A stretch of 64,000 bases of DNA. It comes from Zymoseptoria tritici IPO323 (taxonomy: Eukaryota; Ascomycota; Dothideomycetes; Mycosphaerellales; Mycosphaerellaceae). The position numbers and the translations under genes are program-made. Shown here piece after piece: positions 34,301-45,749 of the stretch (its first letter is position 1; the number at the start of each line of letters is the position of its first letter). The notes under the pieces are model-generated. The model had not been told where the DNA came from. It made no database searches and worked only from the letters and a program-made list of their open reading frames with translations. The DNA lies in contig NC_018216.1 in the NCBI RefSeq assembly GCF_000219625.1, positions 3,441,382-3,505,381 of the forward strand, read 5' to 3'.

Positions 34301-34947
34301 ACACCTTCTTTTTAATTAAGCGGCTTAGCTTCTTGTTCTCGGGCATCTCCCCTATAGTTTTAAAATAGATTACTCTATTAACCACCTTACGCTCGGAGAA
34401 TCCTCGTATAATCGTCCCCCTTGTAGCGTTCTCCTTAAAGGAGTAAGGCAAAGCGGTCAAGAAGTCCGCGGGTTCAAGTAATTAATCCCTAGGCTATGTA
34501 GAACCCTCCCCGGCTATGTTGGCTAGGGTACCTTCTATTAAGTCCGGCCGGCAGGAGAGGGCATTAGGGACTATAGCCTTACTCCCCTTGCGGTAGCGGA
34601 TGTCGATGTTGTAAGCTTAAAACTCCTTAATCCAGCGTGCAAGTCGCTTAGTTAGAGTCTTCGAGGTTTTTAGGTACTGTAGGCTATAGTAATCCGTAAT
34701 TACTTAAGTCTTGGTCCTATTGTCGATGTAGTAGTTCCATTTTCGAAGGGCTTCCTTAATAGTAAGGAGCTCCTTCTCGTGCACTAGATAGTTTAGTTCT
34801 GCCCCTTGCAGCTTGCGGCCCTCGAAAGCAACCGGATGTAATTTCCTATTAGAGTTAGCTTAATGCAGGACTGCACCAAGCGCCTACTTACTTGCATCCG
34901 TTTTAATAATAAAGGGCTTCTTAGTGTCTAGCATAATTAGGACTAGC
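31335..34947. repeat. Second copy of the 3,613-bp direct duplication inside A2
   Basis: Matches 27722-31334 at a constant offset of 3,613. After 34947 the element continues normally into the reverse transcriptase region. Either a real unequal event after RIP or an assembly artefact could explain it. Confidence 0.9.
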
Positions 34948-37100
34948 TCGCTACACAGGGCTTCCTTAAGCTTCGCAAAAGCGATAGTACACTAGGCAGT
35001 CTACTTAATAGGGCGCTTCTTCTTAGCACGCAGTAGCAAGTTATCTTCCTTAAGGAGGTCTAACAGCGGAGCAGCGTGCCTAGCAAAGTCTCTAACGTAC
35101 TTGCGGTAGAAGGAAGCTAGCCTAATAAACTGCCGCACTTCTTAAGTGTTAGTCGGCTATAGCTAATCTCTGACAATAGAGATCTTGTCTTCTATAGGCC
35201 TAACTTAATTGTAGCTTACTCGATGTCTACAGAAGTCGAATTCCTTAACCCTAATATAACATTTCTTAGGGGAGCAATACAGCTCTTAAGACCGCAGGAC
35301 ATCTAGGACTTCCTTTAAGTAGACTTCGTGTTCCTCTAGGGTCTTAGAGAAAATCACAATGTTATCTAAGTAAACTATATATGTCTTGTAAAGGTGCTTT
35401 CTTAGAGCTTCGTTTATTAAGCTCTAGAAGCTTGCCGGTGTATTACATAGGCCGAAGGGCATTACCTTAAAGTAGTATTTGCCCTAGCGAGTGTTAAACG
35501 CTGTCTTATGCTAGTCCTCTTCCTTTACCTTTAATTGCTAGAACCCGGAGGTTAAGTTAATCTTAGTAAAGTACCTTAAACTATAAAATGCATCTAAGTA
35601 GTCCGAAATCCGAGGCAGGGGGAATCGATCCTTAACGGTAGCGTTATTTAGAGCCCTGAAATTAACGCACATTCGCCATTTCCCTCCTAGCTTAGGTACA
35701 AGTAACACAGGGCTCCCCTAAGCTAATTAGGATTTGTTAATTAACCTACGCTTCTAGAGTTCCTCGATTTAAGACTCCTGTTTAAGCGATTAGGCATAAG
35801 ACAGCTAGTAAGGCTGTTAATTAATCGGCTTGTAGTCCCTAGTGTCGATTAAATGCATAATAAACCGGTCCTTCGGTAGCTTGTTAGGCAAGGAAGATCT
35901 AAACAGATCCCTATTGTCTAGGATAATGCGGCTCAAGCTAGGTTCCTTACTTAAGGGAGGAGGAACGTCGTCTTCCTTAAGGGACATAGGGTCGTCCTTA
36001 GGATCGCGTTCCCTCTCCTGTTGCCGCTCCTAGTATTTATCTATGTTTAAGAGATATAAGGGCATGTCGGGATTAACGTTAAGTAAATCCTCCAGTTCCT
36101 TAAGGGAATAGAGGTCCTCATCTACCGGAACGCTCCTTAAGTTAGGAGCGTATCTAGAGCATAGTATAGCATACTTAACACCGTCGTCGTATAAGTACAC
36201 CTTGTTCGTAAAGAAATTAATAGTCGGGCAGTACTGCCTGAACTATTTAAGGCTAAGGATTACCTCGTGATTAGCGAGATCAAGCACTCGGGCAGTAATT
36301 TCCCCCTTAAAGTTACACAGCTAGTAAGGCAGCTTAACCCCAAGGGTTGTCTCTATTGCTGTGCCGTTAGGCAGAACCACGGTCTGGGAATCTATAGCTA
36401 CTTAAGCCTCCGGAAACTAGTCCGCGATCGTTCGTAAGACGTATACACGCGTAGCCCTAGTATCGAACAGGAACTTAGCCTTAATAGAATGCTTACTTAA
36501 ACCTAAGCGTCCAGAGGTAACTAAAAGGTTTGGTCCTATAGCATTAAGGTAGTTAAGTTAAGCATTAGGAGGGATCCTAAGCAATAAGGGCGACGCAACA
36601 GACGACTTAGAATCCTTAGCATCTAAGTCGCTGTCTATTTTTTTGTCGGCTTGCTTAAGCCCCCCTTGCGTCTATTGTAGTCGTCCTACTTCTTCTACAA
36701 GTCTGGCTTAAGCTTCTTCTAACAGCGATACTAGGTGTGTCCGGCGACTCCGTAGTTGTGGCACTTTAAGGAATACTCCTAAGCCGGTGGCTTGGAGCTA
36801 TTGTCGTTAGCTATATGTTTAAGGGCAGCGGCAACATACTCTACGGTAGTCTTGTTCACCTTTCTTAGTTTAAAAGCCTTCCTGGCAAGAGTATTGCGGT
36901 TTTCCTTAAAGGCAGGGGCATCTATTCTTAGGCCCCTTTAAGAATCCACGACCTCCTAGTTAGCTACGTCGATAGCTTAAGCCTAGTCTATAATCTCCTA
37001 TAGTCTAGCCTTTTAAGGGGTAAGCTTGTGTCGAATAAGCTCCGCTCGAATCGACAGCTTAAGCCTATTAAAGAAGACTGTAGTATTAGAGAAGTTATTA
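34948..37100 (-). pseudogene. Remaining pol region of A2 (RT, protease)
   Basis: Minus-strand reverse transcriptase and protease region, homologous to A1 6,450-8,290. The YLDD catalytic motif lies near 35365-35376 and MPFGLCN near 35460. Stops interrupt it at the same kinds of Gln and Trp codons as in A1. RNase H, integrase and tail follow at lower coordinates and are present twice because of the duplication. Confidence 0.8.
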
Positions 37101-38113
37101 GGCCTTAGCTTAAGCATGCGAGCTACGAAGAGGATTTTATAATAGAAGGTAATAACACCTCCTATTTGCTTAAGAGCTCGGTATTATCTCTAGAGCTTCT
37201 CTTAGTAATAATAATCTTAGAAATAGGAGACGAGGTTGCCGAGCATTAAGTTAAGGGTATAGGTTCCCTCGATAATTTCAAGCCTACAAGTCTCTTCCTA
37301 TTCCTCCTACTAAGCAAGGGCGTTACGCTACATCCAGCTACCTACTAATTCGATAAGGTTAGCTTCGGATAGGCGGATACCCCTCTATCTTAGGGCAATC
37401 TAAGACCTTAAGTAACGCTCTATAGACCTAACCCAGATATTAGCAGCGTTGTTTCGAGTGTCTCCCCAGTATAGTTCTAGTGCCCGGACGGAAGCCTTAA
37501 TAGAAGTATCTAAGGAATTAAGGGGAGTTGTATCCCTGCCTGGTGTTCCAGACGTGTAGCGATAGGGACGACTTAGTCCCTTATCGTCACTTAAGCCGTG
37601 TCTAGGGTCATCTCCTCGATATAGGGATAGCTTAAACCGTACGGCTCCTAGCTCGCTTAGTCCCCGGATAGGCCTGTTAGCAGATCCTGCTCGAACAGGC
37701 TCCTGGGACAAGCGGGCGTTCTCGGCCTAAAGTCGGACAGCGTCCGCTTTAAGTCGATTAATATGTTCCTCCATTTCCCTTAAGGCGGCCACATGCTCGC
37801 TAAAACGAGTAGGGCCTAAGCCTACATTCGCAGCAGCAGGTCGGCTTAGTTAAGTAGGAGTTCGGAAGGTAACATTAGTTCTAAGTAGAGCTAGGGGATC
37901 CGTCTAAGGATCTCCTTTAGGAAAGAGACGAGCAGTGGTAGATAGTGCCGCCCCTACATCGCTACCTCGTTCCTTAATGCGATTAAGTTCGCTAATTAGG
38001 CTTAGATAGCCTTACCTATCTTTATTAAGCCTTTCTCCTTTAGCGACTGTTAGGTTTAAGTCGTAGGAGGAAGGAAGCTCTGTAGTTCCTTCGGCTTAGC
38101 TAGTAACGGACAT
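36650..38113 (-). pseudogene. gag remnant of A2
   Basis: Starts at the ATG at 38113 and includes an uninterrupted 103-codon block at 37400-37711 (RAGSANRPIRGLSELGAV and following). The zinc knuckle near 36735-36775 reads C-H-N-Y-GVAGHT-x-YRC and has the same missing second cysteine as in A1. Broken by RIP stops. Confidence 0.72.
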
Positions 38114-38630
38114 CTTGTCTTAGTAGGATAGGTTGTTAATCGAACTAAATTAAGTTGCTATTATTGTTACTTCCGGTAACTTAAAGGGTTATAACTTCCT
38201 CCTTATAGTTCCTTAAGCGGCTAGGCAGCTCTGGCTATTATCGTGTTTAAACATAGCGCGCTTTAAGTGTTTAGGTAACCAGTTTTAATTGCGGTAATTC
38301 CATACTTTAAGTCTCAAACTTAAGGCAAAACGAGTTTTGCGTCAACGTTTAAGTAGAAGTTAGCAATCCAGCACACATAGCACCGCCGAGTAATTCGCTA
38401 TGTATAGGACCCCTAGCCATAGAAAACCCGGTGCTTCTAGTTAGGTGTACAGTCCAAGTAGAAAGTCCGGTATAGTCCATAGGTCCAAGGAGGTCTTAAA
38501 CCAGAGTCGTTTTAAGCTAGTTTGATTAAATGGGCAATAAATCGAGCATCCGGCCAGCTCTGACCCTTAAGTAGCAGAGCCAGCCGGTAAGACGGCTAAG
38601 GAGCCGCCTTAAGTGCTCTTAGCTACCAGA

Positions 38631-38804
38631 TGATTAAAAAGCGGAAAAAGAATAATACTAATTTATAAGGGCGAAGGCCCTTAAGCTATATAGACTAACT
38701 AAAACGAGCGAGTCATGTGATAATAACGAGCCTTCAAGTGAAACGGTGCCTGAGGCTTCAAGGGTTCAAGTAAACCTAAGCGAGGTTCTTGGTGTTTTTG
38801 AACA
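38631..38804 (-). repeat. 5' LTR of element A2
   Basis: 174 bp. Inner part mutated (TGATTAAAAAG, AATAATACTAATTTATAAGG); outer part intact (TCATGTGATAATAAC, CTTCAAGTGAAAC, GCCTGAGGCTTCAAGGG). Immediately followed by the target duplication AAGG at 38805. Confidence 0.92.
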
Positions 38805-39332
38805 AAGGCCCACGTGGAAAGCTCGTCATATCCTGGCCACAGTGCGGAGAGGCACGCGACAAAGTGAATGCTCGCGAGGCTTGCTGCTTCGACGGTTTCC
38901 CTCGTTTCGAGCCAATTCTTGGAGACGCCATTGAAATTGTGACAGGTGGGACATGGCGCACATGAGCCGGTCAAATGTGCAGTGCTGCTTGTTCGAGCAG
39001 GAACAGAATCAGGCCGCCACGGCTTTCCTTGCAACCACCTCGCAAGCATCGCATGTGGGATATATTGCAATGCGACAGGTGAAGTCTCTCGGTTCCAGGG
39101 GTGTGTTCTTGCTTTCGAACACCCGGCGGGTCCTACGCGAGAGATGGTACCTGCGGTGCATGTTCTAATTGGCCGGCAGTCCGTCCTGTCCTGCATGAAT
39201 GCGGTGGGATCGGGAGGCGAACTTGAGTTCCATTGCTGACGGCCTCAATTCAGGTGCATGATCGCTTCCACGTGCGGGTTTCTTGCAGTGTTGAGTCCCA
39301 AAGTGGACCACATTGTACTCGCTTCGAGTTCG
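38805..39332. other. Unique non-repetitive spacer
   Basis: About 530 bp with normal CA and TG content lying between element A2 and the nested transposon region. Small frames exist but none is convincing; one minus-strand frame (38699-39196) runs out of the LTR and is judged spurious. Confidence 0.5.
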
Positions 39333-39819
39333 ACGGAGCTTCAAATGGCCCACCCCGCCAAATTCCTAGTTTTGCGAATTCGTAGAATTAAACACTCTGT
39401 AGACTGTCGCCTTTTCGTATAGCGCGGCGCCCGACTACCGGTCGTAGGCTCCCTAGGTCGCCGCGAGCTTTTATATAGTTTGGCCTGCCTTCTAAACTTA
39501 GTTATAATTATAATAGAAATGCATTAATTGCCTCGTAAAGTTGTTATAGCTTACGTTCCTCTATCGTAAAAGTTAGAAACTTAAACTTCGAACTTCAAAT
39601 TCTAAACGAGGTTATAAGAATCGTAATAACGAGGATAGTACTATAAAGAAGCAACTTTTATCTTAGTTTTTAAAGATGCGATATATATAAATAGCTTTAT
39701 ATTATATATTATAGGTAGAAGAAACATATAAGGCTCTATTCTACGTATTATAGACGTCGGTCTCGCTACCGTTTCTAAAAATCTAGGAATTTAGCGGGGT
39801 AGGCTATTTAAACCTCCGT
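39333..39819. mobile_element. Candidate TIR (MITE-like) DNA element, about 487 bp
   Basis: Inverted repeats of about 37 bp at 39333-39369 and 39783-39819. They match through ACGGAG, GCC, ACCCCGC and AAATTCCTAG blocks. Four of the five mismatches are C/T or G/A at TCA, TGG, CCA and CCA sites, meaning the right arm was RIP-mutated and the left arm was not. The interior is AT-rich without a coding frame. No clear target duplication was found. Confidence 0.55.
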
Positions 39820-39883
39820 AAGTTCTCGCCTATAGGTAAGGTCGGGGCTGAGTTTTAGATCGGGATTCGTCGTAATTGTCCGA

Positions 39884-40053
39884 TATTATAGGTAAACAAT
39901 ATATATACGAGAGTTTAGAGTCTATGTTAGATATAGTAAGTTCGATAAGGAAGTAGCCTAGAACCTCGCGGTAAGCGTAGAAAAGGATATAGGCTACTAA
40001 GACAAAGTACGGGGTTACGCTACGTATTATAGAAAGGGCGCTAGTCCCTTATA
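39884..40053 (-). repeat. 3' LTR of element B
   Basis: 170 bp; begins TATTATAGGTAAAC (mutated from TGTTACGGGTAAAC) and ends CCCTTATA (from CCCTTACA). Preceded by target duplication TCCGA. Confidence 0.88.
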
Positions 40054-40361
40054 ATACCCCCCTCCTCTCGGTACGCGGAAAAGTCGTTAGTAACCGATAT
40101 AAAAACAGCGGACTATTTACCCTCCTCCTTTAGACCTACTACAATCGTCTAATTAGCTAAAATTCACTCCTATTATCCGCTCTTTTCTTAGTATTATCGT
40201 ATGTCCGGGCGAAAACTAACGGATCCCGATATAATAAGCCCGCTACACTTTACTCTATCTCTTTACTTTTCTAGTATTATTAAGAAAGTAACAATATACG
40301 GAAAATAGTCCCTTAGAGCCTAGGGCTACGTATAAATACCCTACCCCCCCCTCTTTTCTAC

Positions 40362-40435
40362 CGCTATTATTACTAAATCGTTAAGGTAAGTTTTTAACCT
40401 AAAGGTTAAGGGTTCGAGTTCTTCGCTTTTATCTA
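40362..40435 (+). other. tRNA-like relic inside element B
   Basis: The stretch contains GGTTCGAGTTC, close to the tRNA B-box consensus, about 20 bases after TTTTTAACCTAAAGG, which resembles a lysine-type anticodon arm, and upstream TAAATCGTTAAGGTA in the place of a D-arm. Acceptor and T stems do not pair well, possibly because of RIP. It may be chance. Confidence 0.22.
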
Positions 40436-43400
40436 GGACCCCGGTACTTTTCTAACGGAGTCGTAGATAATATCTATTTTCGGTAATAATAATAATCCTC
40501 CGAATAATAACCCGGGTCCCGCCCTTACCTTCCCGCTAGCTACTAATAACCCGCCGGCGCCCGCCCCCGCTCCTCCTCTAGCGGCTCCCGCTTAGAACTA
40601 GCCGCGTGCCGTTATCTATTACGAGCTATACGCTAAGAGCGGAATTAACTACGTCCTACCAGTAGTATAAAATGTATCCCGCCTATTTTCCGCCGGACCC
40701 TACTAATAAACTTAGATAGGCCGATCTCGCGCGTATAGGAGCTATTACTCTAAGTGTAAGAACTACGCTAAACTATAAGTTATAACCGGGCTCCGCTCGA
40801 AAGTCGCCGCTAACCGCCTAGTCCTTAATTTGCCTATGTCGCCTACGCCCTTTAGACCCGCGTAAGAACTTAGTAGGTAGCGTAAGTATCGCCGGCCTCC
40901 GCTCGAAAACCGTCGGCTAATTAGACTATAGTAATAAGGCTTATAATAGTTTAGGTGCTACTCTTAAGGCTTAGAAGGCCCTAAAGCTACTATAGGTAGT
41001 AGGTTTGCTCTCTACGTAGGTTCTCTTCTTATCTCCGATCGAAAAGCCCCGCTAACTACTCGAAACAGTCCGGTAGCCTCGGAGATTACTCGTTCTATAG
41101 AGGAGGTTGTCGCGTAGTAAGGATAAACGTAAGTACTTCGCCGGTCTCCGTTCGGTATAACCCGCTAACTACTTATTAGTCCTAGTAGCATTCCTACTAC
41201 TCTCGTATTAGGTAGGCGTCGCTCCTCGTAGATAGCTACTTCTGCTCGTTCTCGGTCGGTTCCCGGCGTAGAATATAGTAGTACGATTACTACTCTAAAA
41301 AGTAATTTATAAAATAAAAATTCTTACGTAACCTCTCGTTCTCCTCGTACGTCCGGTTACTTCTTATTAGTAACTACTCTCTTTTTCCTCTTCTTAATGT
41401 ACTTCTCTTTTAGCCTATTATTAACTTTAGCATTTCTAAATTTTTGCTCGAAGTTATCTATAGCGATAGTGTCCGCTAGGTTATCTAAGGGCTCCTACGT
41501 TAGATCGTAGTAGCCGGTCTATCTAACTAGGACCTCCCTTCCCCCTCCTTTATTCTTTAGTACTATCCTCGTATATAGTAGTTCTTCTACATCCTATTCC
41601 TCGTACAACTTAATTAATACTAGATCCGGCTAGTAATCGTCGGAGACCTAGCCTAGGAGAGGGTCGTCGCTCGCTAGTCTTAGTAGATCTAAATAGAAGA
41701 CCGGATAAATGTTACTAGGGATCCTAGCTAAACGGATAGAAACCGGCGACAAGACCTTATTAACCGTATACTTCGCATTCTTATAATCTAGGCTTTCCTT
41801 AGGGCGATTAGTGCGATAATTCCTTAAATCTAGCTATACCTTATCGCCCTTCCGGTATATTAGCGCCGCGGTACGCTTCCTATTAGCGGCCTCCTCCTAC
41901 TTTTAAGTAGCGTCCGCTATACTCGCCTAGTATAGGTCTATAATTCCCTTTATTTTCTCTACGAACTTCGAGGCTCTCTAGGCTACGGCTAGCGTAGAGG
42001 GCTCCTCGTTGTCCGGCTCTAAGGGCACGGGAGACGGGGCTTCGTATCCGTAAACTACGAAGAAGGGGCTTATTCCTAACCCCGAATAGTAACGGGCGTT
42101 TAGCGCTAATTAGGCCGTAGAGAGCTAGCGTTTCTAGTCGGACTACTCGTAATTAATATAGTTCCTTAGATAGGCTTAGACGTCCTAGTTTAGTCTCTCT
42201 AGGCCTCCGTCGGTTTAAGGGTAGTAAGCTAAGCTTAGTCGCTACTATACTCTGACTAACCGGTAGAGTGTTTTCTAGAATATGCTCGTCTAGTTCGTCC
42301 CCCTATCGCTCGTAATCGCGCTTGGTAGCCTATAATATCTTACCTAGTAGTCTAGGAATCTCTCGGCGCACTCCTCCGCTTTTATACTAGGCATCGCCTC
42401 TAAAACGACGGACTTACTTAAATAGTCTTTAATAACCTATAGGTAACGGTTCCCCTTAGACTTAGGGAGGTCGGTTATAAAATCTATAGAGATCTCCTAG
42501 AAGAAGCGATTAGGAACCGGTAGAGGGCGTAGGAGTCTATATTTGTACTCTCTCTATACCTTGTTCCTTCTATAGTAATCGTAGTTTCTTAAAAATCTCC
42601 TAATATAACGTAACTATAGGGGCTAGTAGAAGTTTCTTCCTAGTATAAAGGCCGTAGAGTCCTGCCCGGGGTAGCCGTAGACCGGGGAGTTATATACGGA
42701 CTAAATAATCTTAGTACGGAGTTTATCGTTTTATAGAATCTTAGTGTCCGCCGACTTATATTCGGCCTCCGACGTAACCGCCGCTCTAGGAACCTATAAC
42801 CTACCGCGATGCCTTAAGCGGCCCTTCTCGTCGATGCTATAATCCCTAATCTAGATTTTAACCTTTAGATCCGGTAGAATAGCCCGGGATCCGTCCTTAA
42901 CGGCGCGGATTACCGTCTAATACTAGGTATCCTTTTTTAATGTCGGACCCTATAGTTTATTTAACTCGCTGTCCTAAAAGGGTCCCGCTATAGCCGCGTC
43001 CTTACTATCGGAATTCGGCTCTAAAGCTACTAGCTATATTAGTATAGCTTATAGGTAGTAGAGTTAGATAGACGTAGCCAATAGGTTATTAGCTACTACC
43101 TCCCTTTCCCCTCCGGCCGCCGGCTAATCCGGGGCTAAATTAGGTTCTAGGAACCTCCTAAACCGTAATATCTTGTCGTCCTCGCCTAGAGTGTCCTACT
43201 CCCTACGAGAAAGTACGTCCGGTATAATCGCTTTAGTCCCCGGTCGGTATACGAGTTTAAACTAGAACAAAGTAACGGTCTTAAACTATCGGATCTACCT
43301 CTTACTTAGCTACCTCTTCGTTATAAAGTACTCTAGGTTCTTATAGTCTGTCTAAATAGTAAAGGGACTATACGTCTTTAGCTCGGGTGCCTAGAATTTT

Positions 43401-44918
43401 AGGTAGGATACTACCGCTAATATCTCCTTGTCGTAAATGTCGTAGTTAATCTCGGCCTTATTAAGCTTCTATAAAAAGAAGCCTACTAGCTTTAGGACCC
43501 CGTTCGCTTCCTATAGGAGCGCGCCTCTAATCGCGAACCCGCTATAATCCGTCTCTAGGAACGTAGGAAGCCCCGGGTCCTAGTATATAAGTACTAGAGC
43601 CCTATAATACTTCCCCTTTAACCTCTAGAATACCTTCTCCTTAAGTTCTCCCTAGGAGAACGGCGTTCCCTTCCTAGTAAGCGCGGTTAAGGGAGCGGCG
43701 ATCTTAGAGTAGTTAGGAATAAATATCCTATAGTAGTTAGTAAAACCTAGGAACCTTCGAACCTCCTTCTACGTTTATAGTACCTTCTAGTCTTCTACTA
43801 CTTAAATCTTCTTAGGGTCGGGTCCTACGCCTTTTCCGTCGGTATAAACGATAAACCCTAGGTACTTAACGGTCTTCTATACGAAAGCGCACTTTCCTAG
43901 GTCTAGGTATAGGCCCCTATCCTAAAGGGCCTAGAGGACTATACGAACCTTCTAGTAGTAATCCTCGAGCGTACTATCGGAGTAGATAATTACATTATTA
44001 CTATATACTAATGTAAAGTCGTCTAGATATTCCCGTAACAAATTATTAATAAACCGCTAGAAAGTAGCTAGTGCCCTAGATAGACCGAACGGGTATACTA
44101 ACTACTCGAACAGACTAAATCTAGTGCGGAAGGCTGTCTTATACTCTTCGCCGGCCGCTATACGAATATAATAGAAGGCGGCTATAACGTCGACCTTCGT
44201 AAGCTATCGTAAGCCCGTAAGGTTCCTTAGGGTCTCCGGAACTAACGGGAGTAGGTACCTATTATACTTCGTTAGAGCGTTTAGCGCTCGATAGTTATAG
44301 TAGAAACGTAGTCCCCCTCCCGGTTTACGAGCGAAAAGCACCGGTGCTGTAGCCTCTAAGGAACTTAGCCGGATATATCCCTTTTTTAGTAGGGCATCGA
44401 TAACTTTTCTTAGGACTAGGAGTTCGTCCTTAGATATACCGTATAAGGGGCGCTAAGGCAATCGGGGTAGTAAACTATCGGAATTCGGCCGGAGAGCGAT
44501 CTTATAGTCTAGATCCCCTCTATAAGGAGCGAGCTTATCGGCCTCCCGCGTCCTAAATAGCGGCAGTATGTCGTAAAGCTCCGGGGGGAGCCTACTCTTA
44601 AGCTACTTATCTATTAGGGGCTCCTTTACTTCTAAGGACTTCTAGATATCCTAAACCGTCGCTACAGCGAGGGTTATAAACCTCTTAGCATCCTAAAGGG
44701 TCTTCTTAACGTCCTCGACTAAAGCTGTAGTAGCCGCTACAAAGCTACTAGAGTCCTTAATCTCCTTATAATTCCTCCCTTCTTCTACCTATTTATTAGC
44801 GACACTATAGTAGAACCGGTGTTCCTCTAGTATAGTCCGGATCTTATTATGCGCCTTCTAGGGGTTCCCGAGGATTAGAGGGAAGGCTAAGTTAGGTACG
44901 ACGTAAGTATATACTAAC

Positions 44919-45193
44919 TGTAAGGGTCTGAACCGAAGTTGCTCACAAAGGGCCAGATCCGAATATATGAAATTCTAAAGCTACCGAAAAGAAGATCTAT
45001 CTAGAACAACGGAACGTCGAGTATAAGCTGTGTGTGCGCGTAGCGTCGCTTGGCGCATACGTGGCCTTCCAGTCGGCCGAAAGGAAGCTTGTTCCCGATT
45101 CGGCCTAGTGGATTTCTGAACTAGCGTTCGTCCGTTGGGCGTTGGCCTAGGCATCGGCACAGCCGATGCAGCCTTAGGCACCAGCCTCTAACA
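44919..45193 (-). repeat. 3' LTR of element C
   Basis: 275 bp, TGTAAGGGTCTGAACC to GCCTCTAACA. It differs from the other LTR at about eleven positions, mostly TGG/TAG, TGA/TAA, CCA/CTA and TCA/TTA pairs, with either copy carrying the mutated base. Confidence 0.92.
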
Positions 45194-45195
45194 AT

Positions 45196-45196
<1 letters not shown>

Positions 45197-45233
<37 letters not shown>
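45197..45233 (-). repeat. 37-nt homopolymer at the polypurine-tract position of element C
   Basis: An unbroken run of 37 C on the plus strand, read as G on the element's coding strand, directly before the 3' LTR (three bases away). A polypurine tract is expected here for plus-strand priming; a pure G run this long is unusual and its length may be uncertain in the assembly. Confidence 0.8.
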
Positions 45234-45749
45234 ATCCCCACCCCCAATCGCAAAACCGGTGTAACCATTAAATCCGCCTCAAAATTCCACCCTATTCCTG
45301 TCCTAGAAATCCAGCTCCGTTACCTCCTAACGTGCTAATCTTATGCTCTACAGCTTATAAAAAGCCGGAGGTAAAGGGTCCATTCCACTTAGCTATTTAA
45401 CCTCTAGGAAATTGTTAGGTATATATTTTTCAGGAATCTGTATGTGCTTAGATTTACACGTTCTTAAGACGCCTTATGCAACCTACTAGTCGACAACGTC
45501 CAGGCCGATAACGAAGCGGCTAACAGACACAGTAGCCTAACGGCTAGCTATTTAGGGCGCGCACAGAAGCAGTTCGGCTAACCCTATGTGCTAGCAGGGT
45601 TGTACTCTATATATTACTATATGCGCTATTGCGACATGTAGGTCCTCTATTCTATAATGCTCCTCTTGAACTTATAGGTTTTACCCGATCGGGAAGTTGC
45701 AGACTTCTAAGTGCTTACACCGCGTCGATATAGTTTACTACAAGTTCAA

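Larger units (their letters stand above)
25718..38804 (-). mobile_element. LTR retrotransposon A2 (same family as A1, inverted, internally duplicated)
   Basis: 13,087-bp element on the minus strand with 174-bp LTRs and a 4-bp target duplication AAGG (25714-25717 and 38805-38808). Without its internal 3,613-bp duplication it would be 9,474 bp, matching A1. The order on the minus strand is 5' LTR (38631-38804), primer-binding site ending at 38628 (tRNA-complement TGGTAGCTAAGAGC), gag from 38113, pol, and 3' LTR (25718-25891), with the antisense frame on the plus strand. The purine tract next to the 3' LTR is duplicated (25892-25914). It is heavily RIP-mutated except at the outermost parts of the LTRs. 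Confidence 0.93.

Noticed and set aside
38699..39196. 165-codon minus-strand frame spanning unique DNA and LTR
   Set aside because: Its last third is LTR sequence and the rest is unlike a protein.
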